Part shown: positions 17,887-25,961 of the stretch, piece by piece
How the letters are laid out: each line of letters opens with the position of its first letter
Position numbering within the stretch: position 1 is the first letter of the stretch
Assembly: GCA_965232895.1 (NCBI GenBank)
Contig: OZ247430.1
Location: 3,720,001 to 3,784,000, forward strand
DNA: 64,000 nt
Reading direction: 5' to 3'
Source: Bin87 sp965232895
Lineage (GTDB): Bacteria > Chloroflexota > Dehalococcoidia > Lucifugimonadales > UBA3495
Position numbers and translations under genes: made by a program
The notes under the pieces: generated by a model
Told to the model about the DNA's origin: nothing
Database searches by the model: none
The model's input: the letters and a program-made list of their open reading frames with translations, nothing else

Positions 17887-18333
17887 CTAGCCAGTCTCTT
17901 CGCCGATTATGCCTGCCAACGCTTCCAGCGCAACAGTATAGCCTCTCCAACCGAGCCCGGCAATTTGGCCACGGGCGGTGTCGGCCAGGACCGAATGGCG
18001 TCGCCACTCCTCGCGGGCGTGGATGTTGCTGAGATGCACTTCGACCACCGGGACGCCGGCGTCGGTCAGTGCGTCCTTCAAAGACAGGCCGTAATGGGTC
18101 AGCGCGCCGGCGTTGATCACGACGCCGTCAATCGAACCGGCGCGTTCCTGCAATTTGTCGACCAGCGCGCCCTCATGGTTGGACTGGAAACACTCAATGG
18201 AAACGCCCAACGCATCGGCCCTTTCGGTGATGCGACGGTTGATCTCACCCAGGGTCAAAACGCCGTAGTGATGGCGATCGCGGCGGCCCAGGGCGTTCAG
18301 GTTGGGTCCGTGCAGGATCAGGATGGTGGTCAT
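17887..18333 (-). CDS. aroQ: 3-dehydroquinate dehydratase, type II
   Basis: 148 residues, the size of the type II family. It converts 3-dehydroquinate to 3-dehydroshikimate in the shikimate pathway as a dodecamer. Signatures: ILHGPNLNALGRRD at the N-terminus, the active-site loop with RRDRHHYG (catalytic Arg and Tyr), FQSNHEGALVDKLQ, VVINAGALTHYGLSL and VEVHLSNIHAREEWR (catalytic His). Its ATG overlaps the recombinase stop codon by four bases (18330-18333), suggesting coupled translation. Confidence 0.95.
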   Translation of the reverse strand: MTTILILHGPNLNALGRRDRHHYGVLTLGEINRRITERADALGVSIECFQSNHEGALVDKLQERAGSIDGVVINAGALTHYGLSLKDALTDAGVPVVEVHLSNIHAREEWRRHSVLADTARGQIAGLGWRGYTVALEALAGIIGEETG

Positions 18334-19361
18334 TCTTCAGGGGCGTCGTGACCGGCGACGGGCTCGGTCTCTGAGGAAGCGGCCAGGGGGTGGAAGTCCA
18401 TGTACGCGCGGCGTGCTTCCTGTTTGGTGATGTGGGTGTACAGCTGGGTGGTGGAAACGCTGCTGTGCCCGAGGAGCTCCTGGATTACTCGCAGATCGGC
18501 GTCGCCCTCCAGCATGTGGCTGGCGAAACTGTGCCGCAGGGTGTGCGTGTGGATACCTTCCTTGAGGCCGGCGCGGGCGGCGTAATCGCGCACGATCTTT
18601 TCGATGCTGCGGCGGGAGAGCCGTCCCCCGTAGCGATTGACGAACAGCGGGTCGCTGTGGGCGCCGGCGGCGGAGAAATGAGGCCGGCCGTCTTCGATGT
18701 ACCGGTCCAGGGCATCCTGGGCGGGGGCGCCGTACAGAGTCCAGCGTTCTTTGTCGCCCTTGCCGCGGACCAGGATCTCGCGGCGGTCACTGTTGATGTC
18801 ACCCAGATTCATGCCCTGCAACTCGGCGAGGCGTACGCCGCAGGCGTACAACACCTCGAGGATCGCGCGATCCCTCAGGCCGGCGGGGGTATCGTCGTCG
18901 GGCGCGGCGAGCAGACGGCTGGCTTCCTGCTTTCCGAGGAAGCTGGGCAGCGGTTTCTCCACCTTGACCGGGAAAGATCGAGCTGATGGGACGGGCGTGG
19001 ACTTGAACCAGCCCTCCTGCACCAGGAAGTTGTAGAACGTCCGGAGAGCGGTGAGCTTGCGCACGATGCTGACGCGGGCGTACCCGGTGCGCCGGGGGCC
19101 CTCGGATTTGCCGGCGGTGGCCAGGAAAGCCACGTAGCTGCGAAGGAGCTGCCGGTCCATGTCGCGGAGGTCGTGGCCGTTCCGCCGGCAATGATCCAGA
19201 AAGGTGTGCAGGTCGTCGAGATAGATGCGTCGCGTATTGTCGGACAACGAACGCTGCCCGGTCAGATACAGAGTGTAGCGCTCCAGCAGGTCGGCCGTGG
19301 CCGGAGCGCAGCTCTTCGCCTCGCGCGGCGGGGCCGCGACGTCTGTCTGGCTAGCTGCCAA
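18330..19361 (-). CDS. Tyrosine recombinase, XerC/XerD family
   Basis: 343 residues. An N-terminal SAM-like core-binding domain (about 20-120) precedes the catalytic domain. Conserved residues: Arg in CGVRLAELQGM (about 176), Lys in RGKGDKER, HTLRHSFASHML, the HSSVSTTQLYTH segment with the nucleophilic Tyr near 308. It most likely resolves chromosome dimers at dif. Its place just after topA in a housekeeping operon supports a Xer role over a phage integrase. The start overlaps the topA 3' end by 11 bases. A distinct XerC or XerD partner is not in the window. Confidence 0.9.
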   Translation of the reverse strand: MAASQTDVAAPPREAKSCAPATADLLERYTLYLTGQRSLSDNTRRIYLDDLHTFLDHCRRNGHDLRDMDRQLLRSYVAFLATAGKSEGPRRTGYARVSIVRKLTALRTFYNFLVQEGWFKSTPVPSARSFPVKVEKPLPSFLGKQEASRLLAAPDDDTPAGLRDRAILEVLYACGVRLAELQGMNLGDINSDRREILVRGKGDKERWTLYGAPAQDALDRYIEDGRPHFSAAGAHSDPLFVNRYGGRLSRRSIEKIVRDYAARAGLKEGIHTHTLRHSFASHMLEGDADLRVIQELLGHSSVSTTQLYTHITKQEARRAYMDFHPLAASSETEPVAGHDAPEE

Positions 19362-21813
19362 CGCCAGCCAGCTCCGTTGAGGCGACGGGTGTTGCGTCAG
19401 CGGGCTCCGTCGCGGGCGGGTCGCCCTTCCACTTGCAATCGTTGCAGCGGGCGCGGCCTCGGGCCGCCGTCACCAGCATGCCACCGCAGTCGGGGCACGG
19501 AGCAGACAGGGGCTCGGTGTTCACCAGGAATTCGCATTCCGGATAGTTGGCGCAGCCCCAGAAGGGACGGCCGGACTTCCGGGCGCGACGCTGGACGAGG
19601 TCCCCGCCGCACTTGGGGCACGGCACGTCGCTCTTGGTGACGATGTTGCGGCGGTTATCGCAGGGGTTATCGTCGGCGTTATAGCCGGTGCAGGCCAGAA
19701 AACGGCCGTAACGTCCGGTCTTGATGACCATTGGGCGTTCACACTTTTCGCAGATCTCGTCGGTGGGTTCGTCGGCCGGGCGCTCGCCGGTGTCCCGCAT
19801 GTTGCGGGTGTTCTGACATGCGGGATATCCGCTGCAGGCCAGGAATCTGCCGAAACGTCCCATCATCATCGTCATGGGCTGGCCGCATTTTTCGCACGAG
19901 GGCGTGAAAGCCTGCTCCGCCAGGTTGACCGCCTGGTGGAAAGGCCCGTAGAAGTCGCGGAGCATGGGCACCCAGTCCTGTTCGCCTTGGGCAACGCTGT
20001 CCAGGTCCTCCTCCATCTTGGCGGTGAACTCCGGGGCCATGACGTCGGCGAAACGTTCGGTGAGCAGATCCGTGACCGTGCAGCCCAGTTCGGTCGGGGA
20101 TAGTCGGCGCTGCTCGCGCTGCACGTATTCCCTTTCGACCAGGGTGGCAATGGTCGGCGCGTAGGTGCTGGGCCGACCGATGCCCTTGTCCTCCATTTCG
20201 CGGATGAGCGTGGCCTCGGTGAACCTCGGCGGCGGTTGGGTGAAGTGCTGGTTGGCTTCCAGCTTCTGCTCGGTCAGTCCGTCGCCGGCGGCCAGTTCGG
20301 GCAGGGCGTTTTCGCCACCGTCGCCGGCATCGTCGCGACCTTCAAGGTAGACGGCGCGGAAACCGGGGAACTTGAGCACCGAACCGGTGGCGCGGAAGCG
20401 GAACACGCTGTCCGAAGGCGCGACGCAGCTAGCATCGATATCCACGGTGGTCGCTTCCAGCAGCGCGTCAGCCATCTGGCTGGCGACCATGCGCTCCCAG
20501 ATCAGGGTGTACAGGCGCAATTGATCCCGGTCCAGGTAGGCGGCCATGGCCTGGGGAGTGCGACCCACCGATGTGGGGCGGATGGCCTCGTGAGCTTCCT
20601 GGGCGTTCTTGCTCCGAGTGCGATAGGTGCGAGGTTTGTCGGGAGTGTATTCCTTGCCGAACCGCTGCCGGATGTAGTCACGGGTTTCGCGCACTGCGGT
20701 ATCGGCGACGTTGACGCTGTCGGTCCGCATGTAGGTGATGAGACCGACGGAACCCTCGCTGCCCACGTTCAAACCCTCGTAGAGCTGCTGCGCCAGGGCC
20801 ATGGTGCGCTGGGCGGTAAACCGGAGCTTGCGGCCGGCGTCCTGCTGGAGCGTGCTCGTGATGAACGGAGGGGCGGGGCGCTGGCGACGCGGCTTCTTTT
20901 CCACCGTGTCTACCGAGTATTTGGCGCCCTGAAGTTCGGCTTCCAGGCCTCGAGCAGTCGCCTCGTCGTTGATGTTCAGCTTGCGGGATCCCTTGCGCGA
21001 ATGAAGGGTTGCGGTGAACAGGTTGGCCGGGATGTTGGGGTCAGCATCCTTGTGAAGTTCCGCCTCCAGCGACCACCATTCCTGGGGGACGAAGGCGCTG
21101 ATTTCGCGTTCCCGGTCGACGATCATGCGCAGGGCGACGGACTGGACACGGCCCGCCGACAAACCGAGTTTGACCTTGAGCCAGAGCAACGGGCTGATCT
21201 CGTATCCCACCAGACGGTCCAGGATGCGGCGGGCCTGCTGGGCATTGACGAGCTGCATGTCGATTTCGCGGGGATGTTCGAACGCCTCTTCGACCGCCTG
21301 CTTGGTGATCTCGTGGAACACCACGCGCTTGGGAGGTTTCTCGAACTTGTCCCATCCGGCGGCGGCCTGGAGATGCCACGAGATGGCTTCGCCCTCGCGG
21401 TCGGGGTCGGTTGCCAGGAAGATATCCGAGGCGTTGGCTCCGGCTTCCTTGAGTTCCTTGACCAGGTCACGCTTGTCCTTCATGGTCAAATACTTGGGCG
21501 AAAAATCCTCCTCGGTGTTGACCCCGAGGGTGGACCTGGGCAGGTCGCGGACATGCCCCATTGAGGCAGTAACCAGGTATTTGTTGCCCAGGATTTGCCC
21601 GACGGTACGGGCTTTGGCCGGCGATTCCACCACGACAAGACGCTTGCCCTTTGACGAAGGCACGCGCGCGCTGCGGCGAGTGGATCCGCTTGCCGCAGAA
21701 TCCTGGGCGCCGGTTTTGCCGGCGGTCCGGGCGCCGGATCGCCGCGTCTGGCTCGTGCGACTGCCCTTGGTGGTTTTGGTCGATTTTGCCGAGGTTCCGG
21801 TTTTGGGCGGCAT
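19351..21813 (-). CDS. topA: DNA topoisomerase I
   Basis: 820 residues. It relaxes negative supercoils. A Lys/Thr/Ser-rich N-terminal extension (1-57) precedes the Toprim domain (RLVVVESPAKA at about 58, DPDREGEAISWHL near 135). The nucleophilic Tyr is in GLITYMRTDSVN (about 360), followed by RPTSVGRTPQAM. The C-terminus holds three four-cysteine zinc ribbons (CEKCGQPM.., CEKCERPM.., CPKCGGDL..) and a fourth shorter CPDC..CNDC pair. Longer forms of this kind are common. It is the second gene of the dprA operon, 20 bases after dprA. Confidence 0.96.
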   Translation of the reverse strand: MPPKTGTSAKSTKTTKGSRTSQTRRSGARTAGKTGAQDSAASGSTRRSARVPSSKGKRLVVVESPAKARTVGQILGNKYLVTASMGHVRDLPRSTLGVNTEEDFSPKYLTMKDKRDLVKELKEAGANASDIFLATDPDREGEAISWHLQAAAGWDKFEKPPKRVVFHEITKQAVEEAFEHPREIDMQLVNAQQARRILDRLVGYEISPLLWLKVKLGLSAGRVQSVALRMIVDREREISAFVPQEWWSLEAELHKDADPNIPANLFTATLHSRKGSRKLNINDEATARGLEAELQGAKYSVDTVEKKPRRQRPAPPFITSTLQQDAGRKLRFTAQRTMALAQQLYEGLNVGSEGSVGLITYMRTDSVNVADTAVRETRDYIRQRFGKEYTPDKPRTYRTRSKNAQEAHEAIRPTSVGRTPQAMAAYLDRDQLRLYTLIWERMVASQMADALLEATTVDIDASCVAPSDSVFRFRATGSVLKFPGFRAVYLEGRDDAGDGGENALPELAAGDGLTEQKLEANQHFTQPPPRFTEATLIREMEDKGIGRPSTYAPTIATLVEREYVQREQRRLSPTELGCTVTDLLTERFADVMAPEFTAKMEEDLDSVAQGEQDWVPMLRDFYGPFHQAVNLAEQAFTPSCEKCGQPMTMMMGRFGRFLACSGYPACQNTRNMRDTGERPADEPTDEICEKCERPMVIKTGRYGRFLACTGYNADDNPCDNRRNIVTKSDVPCPKCGGDLVQRRARKSGRPFWGCANYPECEFLVNTEPLSAPCPDCGGMLVTAARGRARCNDCKWKGDPPATEPADATPVASTELAGVGS

Positions 21814-21833
21814 AGAAAGAGTTTGTCTCCAGT

Positions 21834-23045
21834 TCAGATGACCTGTTGGTAATGCATGGTACCAACTTGTCTGACCAGGCCCTTGAGTTCGAGCATGGTG
21901 AGCAGACCGCTGATTTCCGCGATCGGCCGACGGCTGAGGGTCACCAGGTCGTCGATGTGTACCGGTTCTTTAGCGATGTGCTGAAGTAGTTCGGCTTCGT
22001 CATCGTCGGGTGTTTCCGCAGCGCCCCGCTCACATTCTATCGGATCGTGGTATTGCGTGCGCGCCGTTTCGCTATTGCCATTCGCGTCAGTTTTGACGGG
22101 AGCGCCCGATCCGGGACCGGTTTGAGAAAGGTCCAGGGGAATCTGCCGCTCCGAGCCTTCCAGCCCGATTTCGACCAATATGTCGTTGACGTTGCAGACG
22201 AGTTTTGCGCCCTCGCGGATGAGGCGGTTGGTAAGCCGACTGGATTCCGAGTAAATGCTTCCCGGCACGCAGAATATCTCACGATTCTGTTCCAGAGCAT
22301 GATACACGGTCCACCGGGTGCCGCTGGTCTCGCCAGCCTCGGTGACCAGCGTGCCCAGGGTCATGCCGCTGATGATGCGGTTTCTCCTGGGGAAATGCGA
22401 CGCCTCCGGTCGGACGCCCAGGGGGAACTCGCTGATGATCGCTCCACCCTCGGCTGCGATGCGCTCGGCCAGGCGCAGATTTTCCCGGGGATACACGGTG
22501 TCCAGACCGTTGCCGAGGACGGCGACGGTCGTGCCGCCAGCGTCCACGGTGGACTTGTGCGCCCGGGCGTCGATGCCCAGGGCAAGGCCGCTGACCACGA
22601 CCACACCGTGTGCGGCCAGGGATGAGCTCAGGTCAGCGGTGACCCGGTAGCCATAATCGCTCGGGCGGCGTGTCCCCACGACGGCGATGGACGCGGCGTC
22701 AACCGGAGGGAGGACGCCGCGCACGTAGAGCACCGGTGGGGCGTCGTCGGTCTCCTTCAATCGGTATGGGTAAGCGGGATCGTGCCAATTGATTGCTGCA
22801 ACGCCGGCGTCGCGCAGCCGGGACAATTCCTGCTCGGGTGAGGACGTTTCCCGGGCAGTGACGATGGACTGCGCCACGGCACGACCCACGCCGGCGGCCC
22901 TCAGCTCGCGCGCGGGCGCAGCCCACGCCGCCGTCATGTCGCCATCAAAGAAGGATTCGAGGAGGCGGAAGCGGGCGGAACCCAGGCGGGGGACGCGGCT
23001 CAAGGCGACCCAGTAGCCCAGTGCATCAGTTCGGGTGGCTCTCAT
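21834..23045 (-). CDS. dprA: DNA-processing protein A
   Basis: 403 residues from the chosen start. DprA loads RecA on incoming single-stranded DNA during natural transformation. The Rossmann-like core shows VVGTRRPSDYG, VVSGLALGIDARAHKSTVDAGG, TVAVLGNGLDTVYPREN, SEFPLGVRPEASHFPRRNRI and the ETSGTRWT segment. A C-terminal winged helix (last ~70 residues) follows an unconserved linker. I preferred ATG at 23045 (MRATRTDALGYW); GTG at 23063 is an alternative but overlaps a TAGAAT that may be the -10 box of the operon. Confidence 0.93.
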   Translation of the reverse strand: MRATRTDALGYWVALSRVPRLGSARFRLLESFFDGDMTAAWAAPARELRAAGVGRAVAQSIVTARETSSPEQELSRLRDAGVAAINWHDPAYPYRLKETDDAPPVLYVRGVLPPVDAASIAVVGTRRPSDYGYRVTADLSSSLAAHGVVVVSGLALGIDARAHKSTVDAGGTTVAVLGNGLDTVYPRENLRLAERIAAEGGAIISEFPLGVRPEASHFPRRNRIISGMTLGTLVTEAGETSGTRWTVYHALEQNREIFCVPGSIYSESSRLTNRLIREGAKLVCNVNDILVEIGLEGSERQIPLDLSQTGPGSGAPVKTDANGNSETARTQYHDPIECERGAAETPDDDEAELLQHIAKEPVHIDDLVTLSRRPIAEISGLLTMLELKGLVRQVGTMHYQQVI

Positions 23046-23143
23046 GGCAGAAGATTCTAGCACAGGGTCTGCGCTGGAACGTCGGGTTCGTGTCAGTGAT
23101 TTACGCGGATGCCGGCGACCGAAAAAGGGACTTCGTGAATAGT

Positions 23144-23238
23144 CAGAATCAGGATTTTCAAGATTTAGGGATTATCAGGATTGGAACCGTTCTGGATTGG
23201 AGATCTCCCAATCCCGCCAAATCATGAAATCCCGTGAA
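23144..23238. repeat. Palindromic ~95-bp intergenic repeat, copy A
   Basis: Starts CAGAATCAGGATTTTCAAGA and ends near AATCATGAAATCCCGTGAA, with the middle CTGGATTGGAGATCTCCCAA. Copies with the same order of blocks are at 31795-31895 and 53791-53892. It lies between dprA and the GMC gene; no ORF. Confidence 0.65.
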
Positions 23239-23350
23239 TGCTGCTTCTGACGCTTTCCCGCCGCGATCTCGGCACGCATCCGGCCGAGGGTTTCTTGCCC
23301 GCGCAATCGACGTCGGCTAGTATTGCGGTCAGTGAACCATGCGCCGTGAC

Positions 23351-23379
23351 ATGGATTCCGGCTTTCGCCGGAATGACGG
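23351..23379. repeat. Solo hairpin related to the MITE core
   Basis: ATGGATTCCGGCTTTCGCCG and the following GAATGACGG match the right-hand hairpin of the 105-bp core. Only this half is present; it stands 10 bases before the AGGAGG of the GMC gene. Confidence 0.55.
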
Positions 23380-23398
23380 TTTAGCTTAGGAGGTCCCG

Positions 23399-24943
23399 AT
23401 GCGATACGACTATATTGTGGTCGGCGCCAGCTCGGCCGGATCCACCATCGCCACCCGCCTCTCTGAGGACCCGGACAAGAGCGTGCTGCTGCTGGAAGCG
23501 GGACCGGACTACCCCGACTTCAACCACCTTCCGGATGACCTGAAGCTGGGCAACAACGTGTTCTTTTCAGCCTACGGGCCGCACAGTTGGGCCTATAGCG
23601 CCCGGGTGACGGCGCAGCAAACCGACCTCGTCATCCCGCGCGGTAAAGCCACCGGAGGTTCCTCGGCCATCAACGGGCAGGTTTTGTATCGGGGCATACC
23701 GGAGGACTACGACCGCTGGGCCGAGTGGGGTAACGACGAGTGGGGCTACACCAGCGTGCTGCCGTTTTTCCGGCGGATGGAAAACGACCATGACTTCCAG
23801 GACGACTGGCACGGCACGGACGGGCCCATACCGGTGCGGCGGTACCGGCCTGACGAATGGCTGCCGCACTCGGTGGCGTTCAAAGATGCGGCAGTGTCGC
23901 TGGGGTTCAACGACGACCCCGACCAGAACCATCCGGAGTCGACCGGCGTGTCGCCCCGAGCCCGCAACACCCTGGACGGCGTGCGGATCAGCACCGCGTT
24001 GGCCTACCTCAATTTGGCGCGGCATCGACTCAATTTGACCATCAGGGCCAACGTTCAGGCGTGCCGGGTTGTTTTCGACGGCAACCGGGCCGTGGGCGTG
24101 GAGGTGGAGAGCGGAGGTGACCGGTTTGTGGTCGAGGGCGACCAGATCGTGGTGAGCAGCGGGGCCATCGCGTCGCCGCAACTGCTCCTGCTGTCGGGGG
24201 TCGGTCCGGCGGACCACCTGCGCGAGGTTGGCATTCCGGTGGTGCATGAGCTGCCCGGTGTAGGCCAGAACCTGCGGGACCATCCCTCAGCGTGCGTGCT
24301 GTTCCGCGCCGCCGGCGACCGTCCGGACGTGCAGGCGGCGGCGATTCAGGTGGGGTTGCGGTACACGGTGGCGGACTCGTACCTGCGCAACGACATGCAG
24401 ATCACGCCGCTGCTGATGACCTCCGAGCACCGGCCCGCTCAAGTAACGATTGACGACGACGAGAACTACATCGGGATCAGCGCGAGCCTGCAACTGGCCC
24501 TGGGCAAGGGCGAACTGCGGCTGAAGTCCAACGATCCGCTGGAATACCCGTACCTGGACTACAATTACTACGAGGAACCCTTTGACCTGGAACGGATGCG
24601 CAAGGCAATCCGCACCTGCGTTGAGATCGGGGAGCACCCTTCATACCGGGAAATCCTGCTGGAGAGGGTCACCCCGGTTGACGGCGAACTGGCGTCCGAC
24701 GCTTCGCTGGACGACTGGCTGATGCGTAACTCGGGCACGTCCCACCACGTTTCCGGAACGTGCAAGATGGGGCCGGCCAGCGACGGCATGGCGGTCGTGG
24801 ACCAGCACGGCCGGATCCATGGGCTGGAGAACATCCGGGTGGCCGACGCGTCGATCATGCCGGACTGCATTCGGGCCAACACCAACGCCACCACGATCAT
24901 GATCGGCGAGAAGGTGGCGGACTACATTCGCACGGGCAGATAG
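23399..24943 (+). CDS. GMC-family FAD-dependent oxidoreductase
   Basis: 514 residues, choline dehydrogenase/alcohol oxidase superfamily. FAD dinucleotide site at the N-terminus: YDYIVVGASSAGSTIATRLSE, then LLLEAGP. The GMC signature 1 region is PRGKATGGSSAINGQVLYRG, signature 2 is SSGAIASPQLLLLSGVGP. The C-terminus has GTSHHVSGTCKMG with the catalytic His and NTNATTIMIGEK. It oxidises an alcohol substrate that cannot be named. AGGAGG lies seven bases before the ATG. It ends in a convergent hairpin shared with the next gene. Confidence 0.92.
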   Translation: MRYDYIVVGASSAGSTIATRLSEDPDKSVLLLEAGPDYPDFNHLPDDLKLGNNVFFSAYGPHSWAYSARVTAQQTDLVIPRGKATGGSSAINGQVLYRGIPEDYDRWAEWGNDEWGYTSVLPFFRRMENDHDFQDDWHGTDGPIPVRRYRPDEWLPHSVAFKDAAVSLGFNDDPDQNHPESTGVSPRARNTLDGVRISTALAYLNLARHRLNLTIRANVQACRVVFDGNRAVGVEVESGGDRFVVEGDQIVVSSGAIASPQLLLLSGVGPADHLREVGIPVVHELPGVGQNLRDHPSACVLFRAAGDRPDVQAAAIQVGLRYTVADSYLRNDMQITPLLMTSEHRPAQVTIDDDENYIGISASLQLALGKGELRLKSNDPLEYPYLDYNYYEEPFDLERMRKAIRTCVEIGEHPSYREILLERVTPVDGELASDASLDDWLMRNSGTSHHVSGTCKMGPASDGMAVVDQHGRIHGLENIRVADASIMPDCIRANTNATTIMIGEKVADYIRTGR

Positions 24944-24980
24944 GCCGGCGCCTGGAAGCCGGGCGCGGAGGCATAAATTC

Positions 24981-25007
24981 GCAGGGGCGAATATCATTCG
25001 CCCCTGC
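24981..25007. terminator. Bidirectional hairpin between convergent genes
   Basis: GCAGGGGCGAAT and ATTCGCCCCTGC form a perfect 12-bp stem with a 3-base loop between the GMC oxidoreductase and the SMP-30 gene. There is no strong T-run on either side. Confidence 0.5.
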
Positions 25008-25024
25008 TCGCTGCGGTGACGGGA

Positions 25025-25942
25025 TCAGATAACGCGGGGGACGGGCACGCCGGGGATGTTGACGCTGACGCGGCCGAGTTCCTCAAACGTGGTGATGTAA
25101 AGGGTCTTCCAGTCGCCGCCGCCGAACCCGACATTGGTGGCGCGCTTGCCGTCTCCCAGCGCAATGGTGCCGAGATGACGGCCATCGGGTGCGAGAATCC
25201 AGACACCGCCGGGGCCGGTGACGTAGATGTTGCCTTCGAGGTCGCACTTCATGCCATCGGGCACCCCGGGACGCTCATCGGCGAGGACGCACAGCAGACG
25301 ACCGTTTTCTATACCGCCATCGTCGCGGACATCCCATGCCTTGATCAGGCCCACTCGGGAGTCGTTGACGTACAGGATGCTCTCGCCCGGCGAGAAGCAG
25401 AGGCCGTTGGGCCCCACGTAGTCGTCGATGAGAAGCGTGATGTCGCTCAGGTCCGGGGACACGCGATACACGCCGGCGAAACCCAATTCCATGCCGGGGT
25501 AAGTGTCGCGGTACGGGTCGGTGAAGTAGATGGCGCCGTCGGACTTGACCACGAGGTCGTTGGGCCGGTTGAGCCGCTTGCCCTGGTAGCTGTCGGCGAC
25601 GACGGTGATGCTGCCGTCGGCCTCCTGGCGGGTGACGCGGCGAGCGTCGTGCTCGCAGGCCAGGAGCCGGCCCTGCGGATCCCGGGCCAAGCCGTTGGCC
25701 TCATTGGTGCCCAACTGGTACTCGGACAGGCCGTCGGTGTCGTTGTACCGCATCCGGCGGTTGCCGCCGATGTCGCTGAAGAGCAGATAGCCACCCTCTT
25801 GGATCCACACCGGGCCCTCGGCCGGCCACCAGGGAACGCCCAGGGCGGAGCCGTCTCCGCCGAACCCGCTGGCCAGCCATTCCACTTCCTGACCCGGATC
25901 GATGATCCGTTCCAGTCCGGGCGACACCTGTTCAATGGACAT
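25025..25942 (-). CDS. SMP-30/gluconolactonase/LRE family protein
   Basis: 305 residues, six-bladed beta propeller. Family features: an early EGPVWIQEGGYLLFSDI with the metal Glu, RPNDLVVKSDGAIYFTDP (Asn and Asp), GPNGLCFSPGESILYVNDS (Asn, Asp) and the NIYVTGPGGVWIL blade. Such enzymes hydrolyse sugar lactones using a divalent cation. I chose ATG at 25942 with AAGGAG ten bases upstream. Immediately downstream of a GH15 gene in the same direction (19-base gap), so a sugar-related role is plausible but unproven. Confidence 0.88.
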   Translation of the reverse strand: MSIEQVSPGLERIIDPGQEVEWLASGFGGDGSALGVPWWPAEGPVWIQEGGYLLFSDIGGNRRMRYNDTDGLSEYQLGTNEANGLARDPQGRLLACEHDARRVTRQEADGSITVVADSYQGKRLNRPNDLVVKSDGAIYFTDPYRDTYPGMELGFAGVYRVSPDLSDITLLIDDYVGPNGLCFSPGESILYVNDSRVGLIKAWDVRDDGGIENGRLLCVLADERPGVPDGMKCDLEGNIYVTGPGGVWILAPDGRHLGTIALGDGKRATNVGFGGGDWKTLYITTFEELGRVSVNIPGVPVPRVI

Positions 25943-25961
25943 GTCTTGCGCTCCTTGCAGA

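Noticed and set aside
20236..21564. 442-codon open frame opposite topA
   Set aside because: Antisense shadow with no start context or domain.
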